NCBI GenBank assembly: GCA_964035545.1
Contig: OZ037768.1
Location: 10,186,741-10,250,740 of the forward strand
DNA from: Bugula neritina
Lineage: Eukaryota; Bryozoa; Gymnolaemata; Cheilostomatida; Bugulidae
DNA: 64,000 nucleotides
Reading direction: 5' to 3'
The notes under the pieces are model-generated. The model did no database searches, had not been told where the DNA came from, and was given only the letters and a program-made list of their open reading frames with translations. Of this stretch, positions 48,861 to 63,000 are shown piece after piece. The position numbers were made by a program, and so were the translations under genes. The first letter of the stretch is position 1; each line of letters starts with the position of its first letter.

Positions 48861-50489
48861 ATAATTTTTCTACTAAATGTAGGCAACTACCATGCTACAA
48901 TTACACACTGTTACTTATATTGATAGTCATACTAGTAGAAAAATTGAATAATACGTTTAATGCTAGATTTATAATTTAATTTTTTAGCCGTGCTCAATCT
49001 TATAAGTCAGTTTTACTTATATTATTCTCTATCTATAAGTATAGTTATTTTTGTTTTTAGTGCTGCTTTTATTTTTTATTAAATATAATATAATAATGAT
49101 TTATTGAAACACTTGAATGATTTTTGTTCTTGCTTTCATTAGGAATATCACCATGGATATGGTAATCATTTTTATTGTTAAGGATTTCACCAGGCAATAT
49201 TTGTACAGTGTAGGTTGTTTTTTTGTAATGATAACTCAACACAACAAATTTGCATCAGTCGTGTTTTTAGAAATCCACTGATATTTTTGGTGTTTTAAAT
49301 TTCTGTATAATATTAATTTGCAAAATCCATCTATTCTGATTGAACGATATAGGCTTTAGAGTGTTCACATTCAAAACACGTGAAAAAAGGTTAACCATCT
49401 ATTACGAAAAATGAAAGAAATTTCTTGTGTTTCAATAGTCTGTCTGTTTTCGGATGGTTTCATGCTTTTCACTGAATGTAGACAGACGACCCTTATGCAA
49501 GAGAAGCTCATTACTTGTTGGTGCAGGCTTGTTTATTACTACTGTTCCAACTAATGCACAAAATATTTTTGGCAATAAATAAAAATAAGTAGTTTTAGTC
49601 AACGCTCTTATTAAAACATCATCGAAGTCAGTAAAAGTTTTTTCAGCAGCAAGGCGCTCTCAGTTGTCAAAATTTTGTATGAGAAAAACAATAGTAGTTT
49701 ACAGCCTATGACTTTATTACTCCTACTGATTATAAATTTTTTAGTTGATATATAATATGAATCATGCTGTTATATTCGCTATATATTCATATTGGTAAAA
49801 AAGTTATTTTGGTTTTGGTTTAAAAGTTTTATCTATGCTTCGCCTTTAGCATTGCCTAGTAGCTGTTTGTTGTTTTAAGAAATATACAATTTATATAAGT
49901 TTGATGCAAGATTCTTAACTTGGCAATATGTGAAGAATAAAATGCATATTTTACTAATATTTTTGATTCCTAATAATGTTTAGGTTATGAGTAGCTGTAA
50001 GTCCAACTTGGCATACCTGATGGCTGTTCACACTACTACTGAGATATGCATTTTACTACCTTAATTCTTATTGAACCAAGCAGCTTACATCCAACATCAT
50101 ATATTTTGTTACTATAGTAACTTACTACTAAATAGTACATACATCTGTGTGTTTTAAGATGGCCATCCAAAATCCCATAAGCCTTTTGGCTGCAATACGA
50201 GTAAAATCCAATTATAAGGGTAATGCTTAGTATTTGCTAAATATAAATTTTTAAGTACAAATTTGAACCGTGGATGCTAAAATTCTATTACCCCAGTTCA
50301 ACTATAAATTTAAATTATTGTAGCTCATAAATTATAATCTTAGTTTTGCACTCAGTAAGTTTGTCACGGGTTTGAATATCATGTTTAAGCAGTTAAGCAC
50401 TAGTCGTTTCTTTTCTAATACAATAATGTTATTTGTAGGAAAGGTTTGGGGTTACTGATCATGTGCTACAGCCTTTGAACCGACTCATC

Positions 50490-53400
50490 ATGACCTTTTG
50501 TTGCAAATCCTATGTTAAGGATACTGGTGATTCAGTTTCAAGTTGTGTGAAGTCGCGGAGCCCTCTTGGTATAATAGCGCTGGTACTTGTCGTGGTATCT
50601 GCAGCGTTTATTTTCACAGCATATTATATAAACAATGCAAGTGCTCACTCTCCCACTTTGAAGCCTATTTCTCTAGTAAGTTCTTTTCTATCTTTTAGTT
50701 TTTAAAAACATTAAAATAGTAATTTTTGCATATATTTGTTGATGGTAGGTGATCAAGTATGCTGTTGTAACCCTTGAAGAATGATTTACAACATGAGACT
50801 GTAAAATGATTATTTCTTGCAATTAACGAAACTGCACACTAATAATTGTCATTCTTATAAGTAATTTAATTCTGGTCTTAAAAATAACTCATACTTCATC
50901 TGTTGAAACTTTGTGTCTTGGTTTTCTAGGATTTGAGTGAATTTATAACTCAGTTTAGCAGACTACACTGGTGCCTAAATGACACAAAGCAGGATGCCGA
51001 TCTTCTTCCCTCAGTACAAATGAAGAATACATCTAAAGGTGCTGATGTTTCAGCTAAAGATTTAGCTCTCAAAAGGTACCTCATGTAGATTGTCCTAGTA
51101 GTCAGTAATTAAGATGGCTTTTTCTACCAAAAGTTATGAAATGAAAGTATGAGGTATATTGTTGCAGTTTATATATTATCTAACACCCAATATTTCTGTA
51201 ACTTGATTCTATGGCGTCTTTAGTAAAGCTTGTTTGATGGCTATTCTCTTTGGTCTACTAGACTGCCTGCATTTTTACCGACCTAAACTGTTTACTTCAT
51301 ATACTGTATGCTGTATAAAATGGTTGCAGTGCATGCCTACAGATGGTGGTAGTTATACCTGGTGATTATTATCCCATATTCAAGAACAAGTCTGTCTTTG
51401 TGACCTCTATATCTAGCTCTGAGCTTTTTGCTACAGGTATTAGAATATTTTAATACGCTATTATTATATCTATAGAGCTTATTTTCGGATTGAATTTTGT
51501 GCGTGATAACTTTGCTGCAATTTTCTTGAATAAAAATTTTCTTGAAGTGGTCATTCTGGGCAAGCACTAAAGTTTTTTTTTATTCAATAAAAGAATTCCT
51601 GTTTTTAGATTCAGTATCCGTGGAAGAGGTCAGCAGAGTTCGTTTAACTTATTTAATTCAGCATAATTTATCTACTTCTACAAAACATTCTAGAGATGTT
51701 CTAGTCCCAGCATACATAAACATTTCTAGTGCTGCACCGCTACCATCTTATATCAGGTATAGAGTTGTACAACCTTGATATTTTATTCCGTGATAAAAGT
51801 AACATGCAGATAGTAGGGTTTGAACCCCTAACCAAGGTATTTGTACAAAAATTGGAACAATACGTAGCAGTGTATAGTGAGCTAAGGATGGTTGAATAAT
51901 GAACTTCCTCAGGGCTCTTTACACACTCCACAAGGTGTTCTTGAAGCTTATACAATATAAGCAATAAAACTAATAAGGTTTGTGTTCAAACCCCAGTATG
52001 AACATGTTAGTTTCTTCATCACTGAATAGCATGTAGCTGAAATATGGTATTAAATTTACCAAGTGTTTTCAAACAGGGTCATATTGTCTTATTCATATCT
52101 TACCATTAAATGATGTTGCTTGTCAAAATCTCAGTTTACTCTCTTCATTGAAGTATGTGGTGTTTTTCAATTAGCTTCTAAGGTTTATGTTGAATATATT
52201 TCAAATAGTTATCAATTTTGCATATATTATGCTTCTGCACAAGGTAGCTCTTAATTCTGTATATAATATGCTTTGTAGTTATATAATCATGTTGTGTCCA
52301 TGTTAGCAATTTTTTACAACTATGTAAATTTTGCTTTTCATTGTTGAAATTACTATGTATGATTAAAAGTTTTGATGTTTTACAATTTTGATTCCAAATG
52401 TTCTGGTTTCTAATTGATACACTAAAATGAAATAGATCAAAATTTCGATTTCACTTCAAGTATTGGTGCAATATATTGTGCTGAAAAAGTGTAACCTGGT
52501 CAATAATGTCTATTTCAGAGATATATCTACATGTCACTATTCTCCTGATGACAACAGCCCACTTACAACTGTGACTTCTTGTACCAACAAAGCTCCTAAC
52601 TTTTATGTGGATCAGAAATGGGAACATGATCTTGATGTCTATATCTCTATTGTAAGTGGCTGTGCTGTGTTGTTTTGTATATGTTTTGCAGCTAACTGTT
52701 CATGTAACAAACACTGGCTGTAAAAATTCATTTAAATGTATACTTCAACATTTTAGCACGTTAGTCTTATAGTTTTTTTTAGATAGAAAAATAGTGATTA
52801 GCTATCCAAATCCATTGAACACATGGCATAAGTTATCGTTAACCTAATGTGCCATAGACTAATTTTAGTTCATCTAAATGTGTTGTACAACAAATTTGTG
52901 AACATTTTTTATAACCTGGAACCTAAAAAAATTCAAGCCAATAATGATGATCTCCTTTCGTAGTCAGACACAAACTTGTGTCATGGTGTCAATCATAAAA
53001 CTCATATACATTATTAAAACTCTTGCAGTTGTTTGTCTTCAAGCTCTTTACTAATATACTTTCAAAGGTTTACTTAAATTTAAAAATTAAGACAACTCCC
53101 ATGAATCAGTGTTGAAATGGTGCAATTATAATTCTATTATAAGGATTATTGCTGGTAAAACTCCAATTGATTTTCTATAATTTGCTGCAAGATTTTTCTA
53201 AGCAACGTTATACACTGCATTTACTATGTGTTTCACTAATAAACTCTTCTATGTTGCAGGATGAGAGAAGAATTAACCTACATTTAATGTATACCAGTTA
53301 CTTCATTATAATATCAGCCATTACTGTCATTGGATTTAGTTTGATTAGAAGAGGGAATTTGTACAAAAGTTCCCATAAAACGAGCAAAGTAAGTTGTTTT

Positions 53401-53505
53401 CTATGCCTCAAAATTGGAAATCATTGGCAAGTGATGCAACTGTATTCTGTATAGCTCTTTTCATCATTGTAGTTGCCTCCTAAAGCCAGTATTGTAATCT
53501 ATTGA
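50490..53505 (+). CDS. TMEM248: TMEM248/TMEM219-family transmembrane protein
   Basis: Seven exons (50490-50675, 50930-51075, 51330-51436, 51609-51756, 52519-52651, 53260-53388, 53473-53505) give 293 residues; human TMEM248 has 314. A first membrane segment is at about residues 27-47 (GIIALVLVVVSAAFIFTAYY). It is followed by a large, probably extracytoplasmic domain with several N-glycosylation sequons (such as NDT, NKS, NIS) and cysteines, then a second membrane segment near the C-terminus. The block RRINLHLMYTSYF just before that segment is the family signature. The function of the family is poorly known. In exon 3 I chose the acceptor at 51327-51329, because the next AG would put a stop in frame. 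The short last exon is the least certain part of the model. Confidence 0.85.
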
Positions 53506-54075
53506 TGATCTGTTACAATATGAAGACACACCAATGAGAGGGAATTTGTTGCAGTTGAACAAAGCTATATTGTTGTCGGAAGATGATAAAATTGACTGGT
53601 GAGCACAAGTATAGATGCACATTTTTGGAATTGTAAATTTTAACTGTGTCCCTTCTTATTTCTATGTTAAACATTTATCCAACTTATTTTCTTTTGAAAT
53701 TATTGTATTGTGATGGTTTTATATTTATGGTATGCCTTTATGGCATTTGTACAAATCCTATAAAACTATTGAAATAAAGCATATATTAACTACATACCAA
53801 TAAATATTGTATTTGTTGCCACACACAGCCAAGTATACTAGTGCTATAAACATGGCAAAACTGGTTTGTGAACTTGATTGTACTATAAAAGTTGTCATAA
53901 AGACACATTTGCAAGGTTTCAAGACAAGAACACACTTTATTAGACATGATCTATAAGACATATTAAGTAATCTGTATGAAAGTGACTTGAGAAAACTGAA
54001 ATATGAAGACAAACATAGTTAACCAAGTAGGTGATGATGCTATGTGGGAAAGGCCTATTAGAAAACATATTTATC
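53506..54075. other. Convergent 3' region of TMEM248 and IARS1
   Basis: Contains a + strand AATAAA at 53773-53778 for TMEM248 and a - strand AATAAA at 53941-53936 for IARS1, leaving the two 3' UTRs apparently non-overlapping. A short open stretch at 53505-53600 ending in a GT donor-like CTGGTGAGC could be an alternative 3' exon. I see no clear acceptor for it. Confidence 0.5.
53936..53941 (-). terminator. Likely poly(A) signal of IARS1
   Basis: AATAAA in gene orientation, about 135 bases after the stop codon at 54076-54078. Confidence 0.5.
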
Positions 54076-57000
54076 CTACAAAGGGTTGGTCAACCCAATG
54101 TCTGCATACAGCTTATAACCATCATCATGGCAATTGGCCAGTTCAGCCACCTACAAATACATAAATAACAATTACCCAACATTCAGTATAGTAATGGAGC
54201 AATTATTGAATCCACTAATTATTATCCAATATCAACCATCACTGCATTTCCATTACTTCGAATGGATGCTTGTACAGATGAATTTGTGGTTGCAGTTTAT
54301 GGTTGTGGTTCATTCAATACAGCTGTTTCCAAATTTTAGAATGAAAAATCCATTTACAGAATACAAGCTTGGAAATGCAGCGTATAACACATTTAACTAT
54401 GATGCATTAAATAAAAGACAAATTACCTGAGTAATTGTCAATGTGTTTTTCCCAACTGGATTTTCGCAGACAGTGGCTAACACATCCTCCCCTTTAGCAG
54501 CATATACAACTCTGCATGCCGGCTCGCTACACGTTGCAACTACACTCCCTGAGCCAATAGTCAATATGATTCCATGTAAGTCAGCAACATCATCTGATGA
54601 TGTCACCCGATTCGATCCCTTGTACAGTTTGGGACTCTCTTTTAAATTGAATATTTTTTTCACCTAAAAATGAAAAAACTTTCATAATTCAACTTATCAA
54701 AGTTATACTTTTATACAAAACCAATTGGTGACATGTGAGTCTCCTATCCACTACTCTATTAGGCCAACCCTAGGCTGAATAGTGAGAGGACTTACTAAGA
54801 GCACACTGCTAATAATATGTTATTTTCATAACCACAATGTTTAGCTAGTAAGTAACAACATAATACTTTTATTACAATTGCTTACTGTACAACACATGCG
54901 AGATAGCCTGTCTATACAGAATGGAGACCAATTCTTACCAGATGACAGAGGGATCCATAGGTAATAAAGTTACCAGACCCTACTTGTGGCTCCAGTGCTA
55001 CAGTAGCAACTTCACCATCTTTAGATATGTTGCAGAATTTAAGCTGGTGGCCGGTTGACTGTGTCTTGAATGACATCCCTACTGTGTTCCCCCGAGCAGT
55101 TAAAGTCACCTTTAAATTGTAGTCTTTCACCTAAAGCAGTTTTGATAAAATTATAAAATGTGGCTAAGATGCAATAGAGATGGATATTACGAGCAAAAGT
55201 TGCCAATTAAACTTACTTTGCCCTCCTTAGAAATGATAACTTGATCACTTGCTGCAGGTGGTTTGTTGAGTAGAGGTTGTTTGACTGCACTGTTTATCAG
55301 CTCCTGATTCTGAGCCACAACTTCTACTAGTACCTTGTCTGCCTCATAGTATATGCTAATATCATCATTAGGTTGCAGGCCTGCCTAAAATACATATAAA
55401 TAAGTTGAAACATTGAATTTTAAAAGTAATGAACACATTTCATAAATCATACTGTGGATTATATTATACTTTTCACTATGTTTGGTTCAACTTGAAATTT
55501 ATCAGCTAAAAATAAGGTGAAGAATTCAAATAGCTGCAACCCACAAAAACCTAGCAACGTGTAGTTTTATTTGCAATAGTATATTTAAACCGGTTTCAAA
55601 TTTGTAATACCCCAGCACAGAATCAAATCAAGCATAAGCATACACTATGCTATTGCATTAATTTTACGTAGGTTCGTTTTAATTCAAATCTACCAAGTAA
55701 GACATTTAACACACAACAGCATTACAATGTTTTTATGAGCCAAGTACAGCTGTTGGAAGTTCGAACTTGGTTTAATTTCAGCTTTACAAGCAATATATGT
55801 TGAAATATTTGTTCACAAATCAAATACCTCTTTTCTGAGTTTTTGAATGCGGTTAGTGACCTCCCTAGCAAGGCCCTCACTCTTGGCACTTTCATCAACT
55901 CTGCAATCCAGCAGAACTAGGGCTTGCCAGTCAGAGTTGGGCTCATAATGTGAGTTCTGTGAGCCCTCCACCACCAGTTTGGTACGAACCTCCGAGACAT
56001 CAACTCTCTCACCCAACACTTCTATGTAGCCTGCACAGTTATATAGTTATGTAGTCTGTACAGTTATACAGTTATGTAGTCTGTACAGTTATACAGTTAT
56101 GTAGTCTGCACAGTTATATAGTTATGTAGTCTGTACAGTTATAATATAGTTATGTAGCCTGTACAGTTATATAGTTATGTAGCCTGTACAGTTATATAGT
56201 TATGTAGTCTGCAAAGTTATATAGTTATGTAGTCTGTATAGTTATATAGTTATGTAGTCTGTATAGTTATATAGTTATGTAGTCTGTACAGTTATATAGT
56301 TATGTAGTCTGCACAGTTATATAGTTATGTAGTCTGCACAGTTATACAGTTATGTAGTCTGCAAAGTTATATAGTTATGTAGTCTGTACAGTTATGTAGT
56401 CTGTACAGTTATATAGTTATGTAGTCTGTACAGTTATATAGTTATGTAGTCTGTACAGTTATATAGTTATGTTCAAGCAGGTGCATGTTTCTCCAATATG
56501 TAACCAAAATATTCTACATAGAATAAAAAACTGCAAAATAACTGTGAACACTGGCTTTGTTTTTCAAGAACAGACAATTCCAATGTCACAGATACCAACA
56601 GTTGAGTGGACACACTTAATTTACACATATACTACAATTACCAACCCACCTTGGTCTTGCAGCTTGCAGATTTCCTCATGACTCATGCCAGCTATGTGCT
56701 TACAGACATCTTTACTAGCTTTCTTCAGCCTAATGCCAAGGGCCTTGGAGTCACCTTGAGCCTCCATCTTCACATTGAATGCTGCTCGGTCAGTTGTCGT
56801 AGTCAATGATTTAACATTCAACTCCTGAGAGAAAGAAGACACTTAGTTACAGACCCAAGAACAAAAACATCTAGTGTACACACACGCGCACGCACACACA
56901 CACACTATAGAAAAGACTCACGCAAGTTCATAATCACCATCACCGTGAGAGCCCCTGACGGAAAGGGTTTTTTAAATCGAGGTAAAGACTTATTCAAATC

Positions 57001-60000
57001 GAGGTAAAGACTTATTCAGATGGGGTACAGGAGCAACTATGACTGGATGCTCTTCCTTTGTTGGGGTTCGAACCCATGACTTCGTGTTTACTAAGCCAAC
57101 GCTCGAACCCCTACCTACGCCCACCATATATGATACAAAATGCAGAACACAGGTACCCAATACAATACAATGCACAGGATATTATCGCATGAGCTATACA
57201 CACCTCAATAATGTAAGTTCTAAGAGACTCAACATCCTTGAGGAAACCTTCATCCTCATTGACAACCACCACCTCCTTCAGTGGATACTTGATAGGAAGT
57301 GTCCTTCTGTCTCTACTAACTCTCCCCAATTCTATAACCGACTGCATCCTGCTGACTGCTGCCTCTATGTTGGTGTCTATAAGCTCCTCCCTAGGCTCTG
57401 GCACCATCAGAAAGTGAACACTCTCTTCCTTCACTTCTCCCACAATGACATTTCGCAGATTTCTGTAAAACGTTTCTGCCAGAAAAGGGGTGAACGGTGC
57501 CTGCAAATGATAATAAGTACAGAAATAAAGCAGCCTGCAACAGATGTAATGGACCAATACTGTAACAAATTCAGGCCAATAACCATGCAGCATTCTAGTA
57601 TAAACTTGCATTATGGGTAATGACGGTTGGCTGGGTAAAACCTTAGAAACTTAACAAAATCCTATGAGTTAAAACACTTATAACTGTGACACACCATCAC
57701 TTTGGCCATGGAGTAGATGACAACGAAGAGAGTTTCAACGGCAGCTTGACAATCTGCTGCCCCCGAGTCTCCTTTCAGCCTGCGACGATTCATCCTGACA
57801 TACCAGTTGGTGAGATTCTCCACAAACTTGATGAGCCTCGGCACTACTGTGTACAGTCTGTAGGCTGTCAGAACAAGAAAGGATTATAATCAAGAAATTG
57901 TAGGATAATTGTTAATCAAGTGAAAATCTTCAGAAAACAATCATATAGAGTAGTAAAATGATGTTACCAAAACAATGTGTATAGTTATATTTGGTAGACT
58001 ATATGAATAAATATGGTCAATGTCAACTTACTGGGCTCCGTACCTATGACTGTATCTGTTTAATTTATGATAAACTCACCAGCCATTTCAGCTCTCACAA
58101 ACTTGATTAGACTCTGTGTGAAGCTGAGGATCCATCTATCCATGTAGTTGTAGTCGTCAGTCAACTTCCAGTTAGTCTCGTCATGTCGAAATTCAATTCC
58201 TTCTTCCTGAAATACAAATCCAATGAATTTTAAGAAAACCAATTTTTAATTCACCTTTGTATAAGCGTTTCTGAGGAACCATGGCTGGAAAAGTCTTTAG
58301 AGATGCCCACAATTCTTTTGACTTGATATAGCAAATGATTACAACTTTCCTCCATCAAATTTTCCATAAAAACTAAATGAATCCTCTTGCAGGTAATCAT
58401 CAAAGTAGAATATAATGATTTAGAATATTAATAGTATGTCACAGCGAGCATTACTAGTAGTACAATAAGGAAGCCTATATCTAGGGTAGACTAACATACC
58501 CTCTGGAGACGCTCTATGTTTTGAACAAGATATCTGTAAGCATTGAACCATGGCAGGAATACATCCTTGAGTATGTCCCTGACCCCATCTTCCTTGAACT
58601 TCAAACCGTCACCTCTTACGGCCGGAGAGTTAATGAGGTATAACCTACACAATATTGTATCTTTTTACTTACTGCAATGTTTCATTGAAAGCATCACTTG
58701 AACTTCATTGAATTAACATTATCCACAATATATTCAGCATTGCATTCATAAAATAAACGTGTTTTTGCTCTGCATATTAGAAAGTATGTCATTTTCAGAT
58801 TAGGCAAAGTTAATGCCAGAAATTCACATATCTACCTCACAGCGTCAGCTCCGTACTTGTCAACTATCAGTGAGGGTTCCGGATAGTTCTTTTTTCTTTT
58901 GCTCATCTTTGATCCATCACTACATTGTTATCAGAAAAATTAACGCAACTTGAATGAAAACAAAAAGTGCATTATTTTAAAGTGCGCCGGATGAGATATT
59001 CACTATAGCAAATTAGCTCTAAAAAGTTGTCAAAAGTCAGTGTAATTATACTGATTTCGATTTGGAGAGTTATGTACCCTTTTGGCAGTTTGAGAAAGTG
59101 CATTATTCTAACACTCACTTGTGGTTTTCGTGCTGGATATAAATTATTCATTATATAAAATATAGCAAATTAAAAACTGTCAACCTAGAACACAGTAAAC
59201 TGTTGAATATACCCGTGGTTTGCTCAGGTTGGTGAGAAAGATGCAGAGAAGGTCTTCTGCCACCTAACACTTTTTAGGCTGCTTAATGCTTACTGATTTT
59301 AGAAAAAATTTTGAACATCAAAAAATATAACAGATGAAGGAAAAGGAAAAAACAAACTTGCACGATGCTTACATATACACTTTTGGCATACTATAGTTGA
59401 AATCTGTTTGCTAATGCATGTTAACCAGACTCAGCATAGCTTAAGCCTCCTAATAATATAACAATCCCAAGTGACATGGGATTTTTAAGATATGTTGGGC
59501 AGCCTAGCTGCAAGGTAATAGGCTGCACATTAATATAACTTGTTGATACTCTGTGCAGCTGGAGATATAGAATATGTTAGCCTCACCTGGCTAGAACAAG
59601 GCCATTGCAGATGAGATTTTTAAAGGCAGGCTTTCCAAAAAGTGCTGTGGAGAGTACAAGGAGCGTATAAAACCACCCCCTGGTCTGATCAATGCCTTCA
59701 GCAATGAAGTCAGCTGGAAAACTGTAACAGAACACAAATACATCTTCAACAACTTACAAATCAGGTAAATTGCCAAGTAATATTTCAAACCAGCCAGCAA
59801 ATATAAACAAAAATTGGGATTACCTTTCTTCAAACTCCTGTTTCCTTTGAAATGGATAGTGTTGCTGTGCATAAGGCATGCTTCCAGACTCAAACCAACA
59901 GTCAAAAACCTCCGTCACTCGACGGAGAACGCCTTTTCCTTGAGTAGAGGGTATCGTTATGTGATCAACTCTACATAAGAAAAATTGTAAGTATGCCATA

Positions 60001-63000
60001 GAAACAAAATGAAAACACCAACATTTAAAAATTGGTTGAAATTGCATAGAATGCTTCATTTTGATAAAATGCAGAAAATAATACGTTATCAACTTTGATA
60101 GCACCCAACTCTGTCAGGTTAGGAAAATCATGAGTGTGTTTAGGAATACCAATAATGCACACACGCAACTCCTACTTCCAAGATTACTACCTGTGTGGAG
60201 AGAAACCGGGAGTTGTCTGCACCAGAAGCAGTTAGTACTCACAAGCTATTAGATAACACTTCAACACAACTTATCCGCAGTACTTACTACATTGATGGAA
60301 ATATATAATGGGCAATATTGGATGTTAACTGGTTGATAGTGTTTGGAAATTTAAAATCAGCTTTTCAGTCTGATTCTAAACGTGCAATATGATGAGTTAT
60401 GTGAGTGGGGGGGAAGGGGTGAAGTGCCGAGGTGTGGTGTAGCTGAGTGCATTGTCTAAATGAAAAGAAAATCCATAGTTTTACCTACGTGCCGAGCAGA
60501 TGTTTTATTGAATTCTGGCATCATTGAAGATAGCATAACACATTTCATTATTGAAATCATAATTTACTCTTTCTTGTAGTGAGTGTGAGATTCTAATGGT
60601 TCTCAAAAGCATCCTTATAATATGCATACTTCTTATAACTGAAGATAAAATAACTGCATAGACAAGTGCTTTAATCATTTAAACTGAACCCTGAATGACA
60701 CTCACATAGTTTGACAGATAAAAGCAGACAACTTACGATTCTCTGTGTATGTCTTCGACAGACTCTCCTGAGAGCTTCTTCAGCTCTGCAATGGATCCCA
60801 CACACACAATCTCCTCGCCATCTTCACTGATCCAGAGAGGAAGTGGAGTGCCCCAGTAGCGGTTTCTACTTACTGCCCAGTCTCTGGCCCCCTTCAGCCA
60901 ATTAGCAAATCTTTTCTCTTTCACAAAATCTGGCACCCTTGAAAGTATGCAATATATTCACACCATCAGGTATACTACCAGACCAACCTAGTCCTTGGTA
61001 TTCATATTAGACGTCTGGGGATGTATTACAGTCTACAGATGGCAAACTATTGTATGAAAGACTGAAACTTTTTTTTAGGATGACTGCTTCCTTTAATACT
61101 GCCAAACAAATAAATACTGTGACACAAAGTCATAAGCTGATCTTTCTACCATAACATGGGTTAAAATCTACTAAACTACTTATTCTTAATACCTGCCATT
61201 TATAAGCACCCGCAATACAGGTTCTGGCGTAACCTACCAGTAAGACTTTGAGTTGTTTTCTAGAAGCTGGTCCACTATAGTTTCTACTGTGACGAACCAG
61301 CTGGGCACTGCTTTGTATATCAGTGGAGTGTCAGACCTGGAAAATATGTCATACACTAATGAATACCATGCTACTTTCACCATACCGTGCGTGCGTGTGT
61401 ACATATGAGTGTGTGCGGTTTGTGCCTGTGTGAGTATGTGCGTGCATTTGATATACTTTAGTATGTTACACTATGTTCAGTATATTATATACACTATTTA
61501 ATGTAACATAAATATACTTAAGGTAGCAGCTGTATTGGCAAACACATTTTATAGTGAAGTAGAAGTGGCATGAGTTTAGCAATAAAAGGTGAGAAAGTTA
61601 GAACTGAGACACCGTCTTTCGGGAAGTTGTAGCATTCCACATTTATTCTTCTCTGTTAAGTTAATAACTGGTTGTTGACAAAACAATTTTGCTTGAAATA
61701 TTTTTTGTTACAAATTCGCTCTACGCTCTACAGCAACTTATTTATGAGAAGAAGCCCTTCAAAGTATTATATTTCTATTGGAGTGGTGACTAAAGGCATT
61801 ATTAAGCTAAGTTCAATTGTATTAAAATCAATATTTCAGCCTTACTTTATTGACATTTCTTGCCTGAACAATCTTGAGACTTGATTTGGCTGTGTGCTTA
61901 TATTGTTTGCTATGTTAGTATTAATAACAAGGAAGTACAGTATTATTCAGTTTAGTATAATTGATATTCAATGAGATGCAGAATAGGCAGCCATACTCCA
62001 GTAATGAAATAACATTGTATTCCAGTAGCTCAAAAGACTGCATGCCAGTCACTGTTCATAAACATACTGCAATATGTTATTACTATTTAATGGTTTAGTG
62101 GCTGAAAGATTAATGTTTTAATGTAAGTAGACCCAAGTTTACTTCACTTTGAGAATTTCTTTCACTTTTATTTCTGATGAATTAAATAAATGCTCATGAT
62201 AGTTACCTATACGCATGCCCAGCTGCACATCATATCACACTGCGATTTTCAATATAAAAACACGCTCTAAGAGATGGAACGTAACATTTTGCTGAAGTGG
62301 GATTTGCAAAACTACTGATTCCATTTTAAAAATTTAAACAAACTTATAGAAGTTTCCTACGCCCCGCCAATAGCTAATCTGAAACCGCTAATTTTTAAGT
62401 CACAACATTGCATACTACACGTAACATAACAGCACATAAATGATAAAAACAACAGGCATTCTAAGAAATAGCTATAAATTACAACAAAGAACACAAGAGC
62501 ATATAGCATTATACAAAATAAACGTAGAACCATGCGAACACAGAGCATTCATTATAATGACAACTAACCTCCAGCAGAAAGGGTAGCTGTGCTTGATAGT
62601 CTGATGATCAATCAGTCGATTCCTTGTCTTCAACATCCTGATGATCTCTTTGTCGGCATCTTTGACATACTGACCGCAGAAATCTTCCACTGGCTGGGTG
62701 AAGCGCCCACATTCGTCAACTGGGCATACCAGTTCTCCATCCTTGGCAATTATGCCATTAGCTAGGCACACTCGATAATCATCCTACAGTAGTAAATATT
62801 ATTAGAGTACTATATTATTCAGGGGGTTTTGCTTAGTGGATCAGCAAAACCCTCTAGAGAGCCAAGTTGCGAGAAGAAATTTAGTCACATTAATATACAA
62901 TGGTAAAACGTAATGTACCTCTCCGAAATAGGGAGCTTGATGTACAATACCAGTACCACTAGCATCAGTGACGTATTTATCTGTTAAGACTGTGAAGGCA

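Larger units (their letters stand above)
47183..50489. other. Intergenic region, RSL24D1 3' UTR to TMEM248 start
   Basis: RSL24D1 has an AATAAA at 47403-47408. A degenerate AGTAATACTAAT/ACTTATAG tract occupies about 48350-48860. The TMEM248 start exon begins after an acceptor-like TTTGTAG at about 50433-50439, so an untranslated first exon probably lies upstream, between 48.9 and 50.4 kb. I cannot place it. No coding ORF is supportable here. Confidence 0.5.

Noticed and set aside
51810-51990. Possible tRNA-like boxes in a TMEM248 intron (GGTTTGAACCCC-like motifs)
   Set aside because: Two B-box-like words in opposite orientation, without a matching A box or stem structure; too weak to call.
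56024-56472. Possible CRISPR-like array
   Set aside because: Units are head-to-tail with no unique spacers, in an animal intron; it is a minisatellite.
57039-57620. 193-residue + strand open frame
   Set aside because: It is the reverse of an IARS1 exon (57204-57500) that fits the synthetase in sequence, phase and splice sites.
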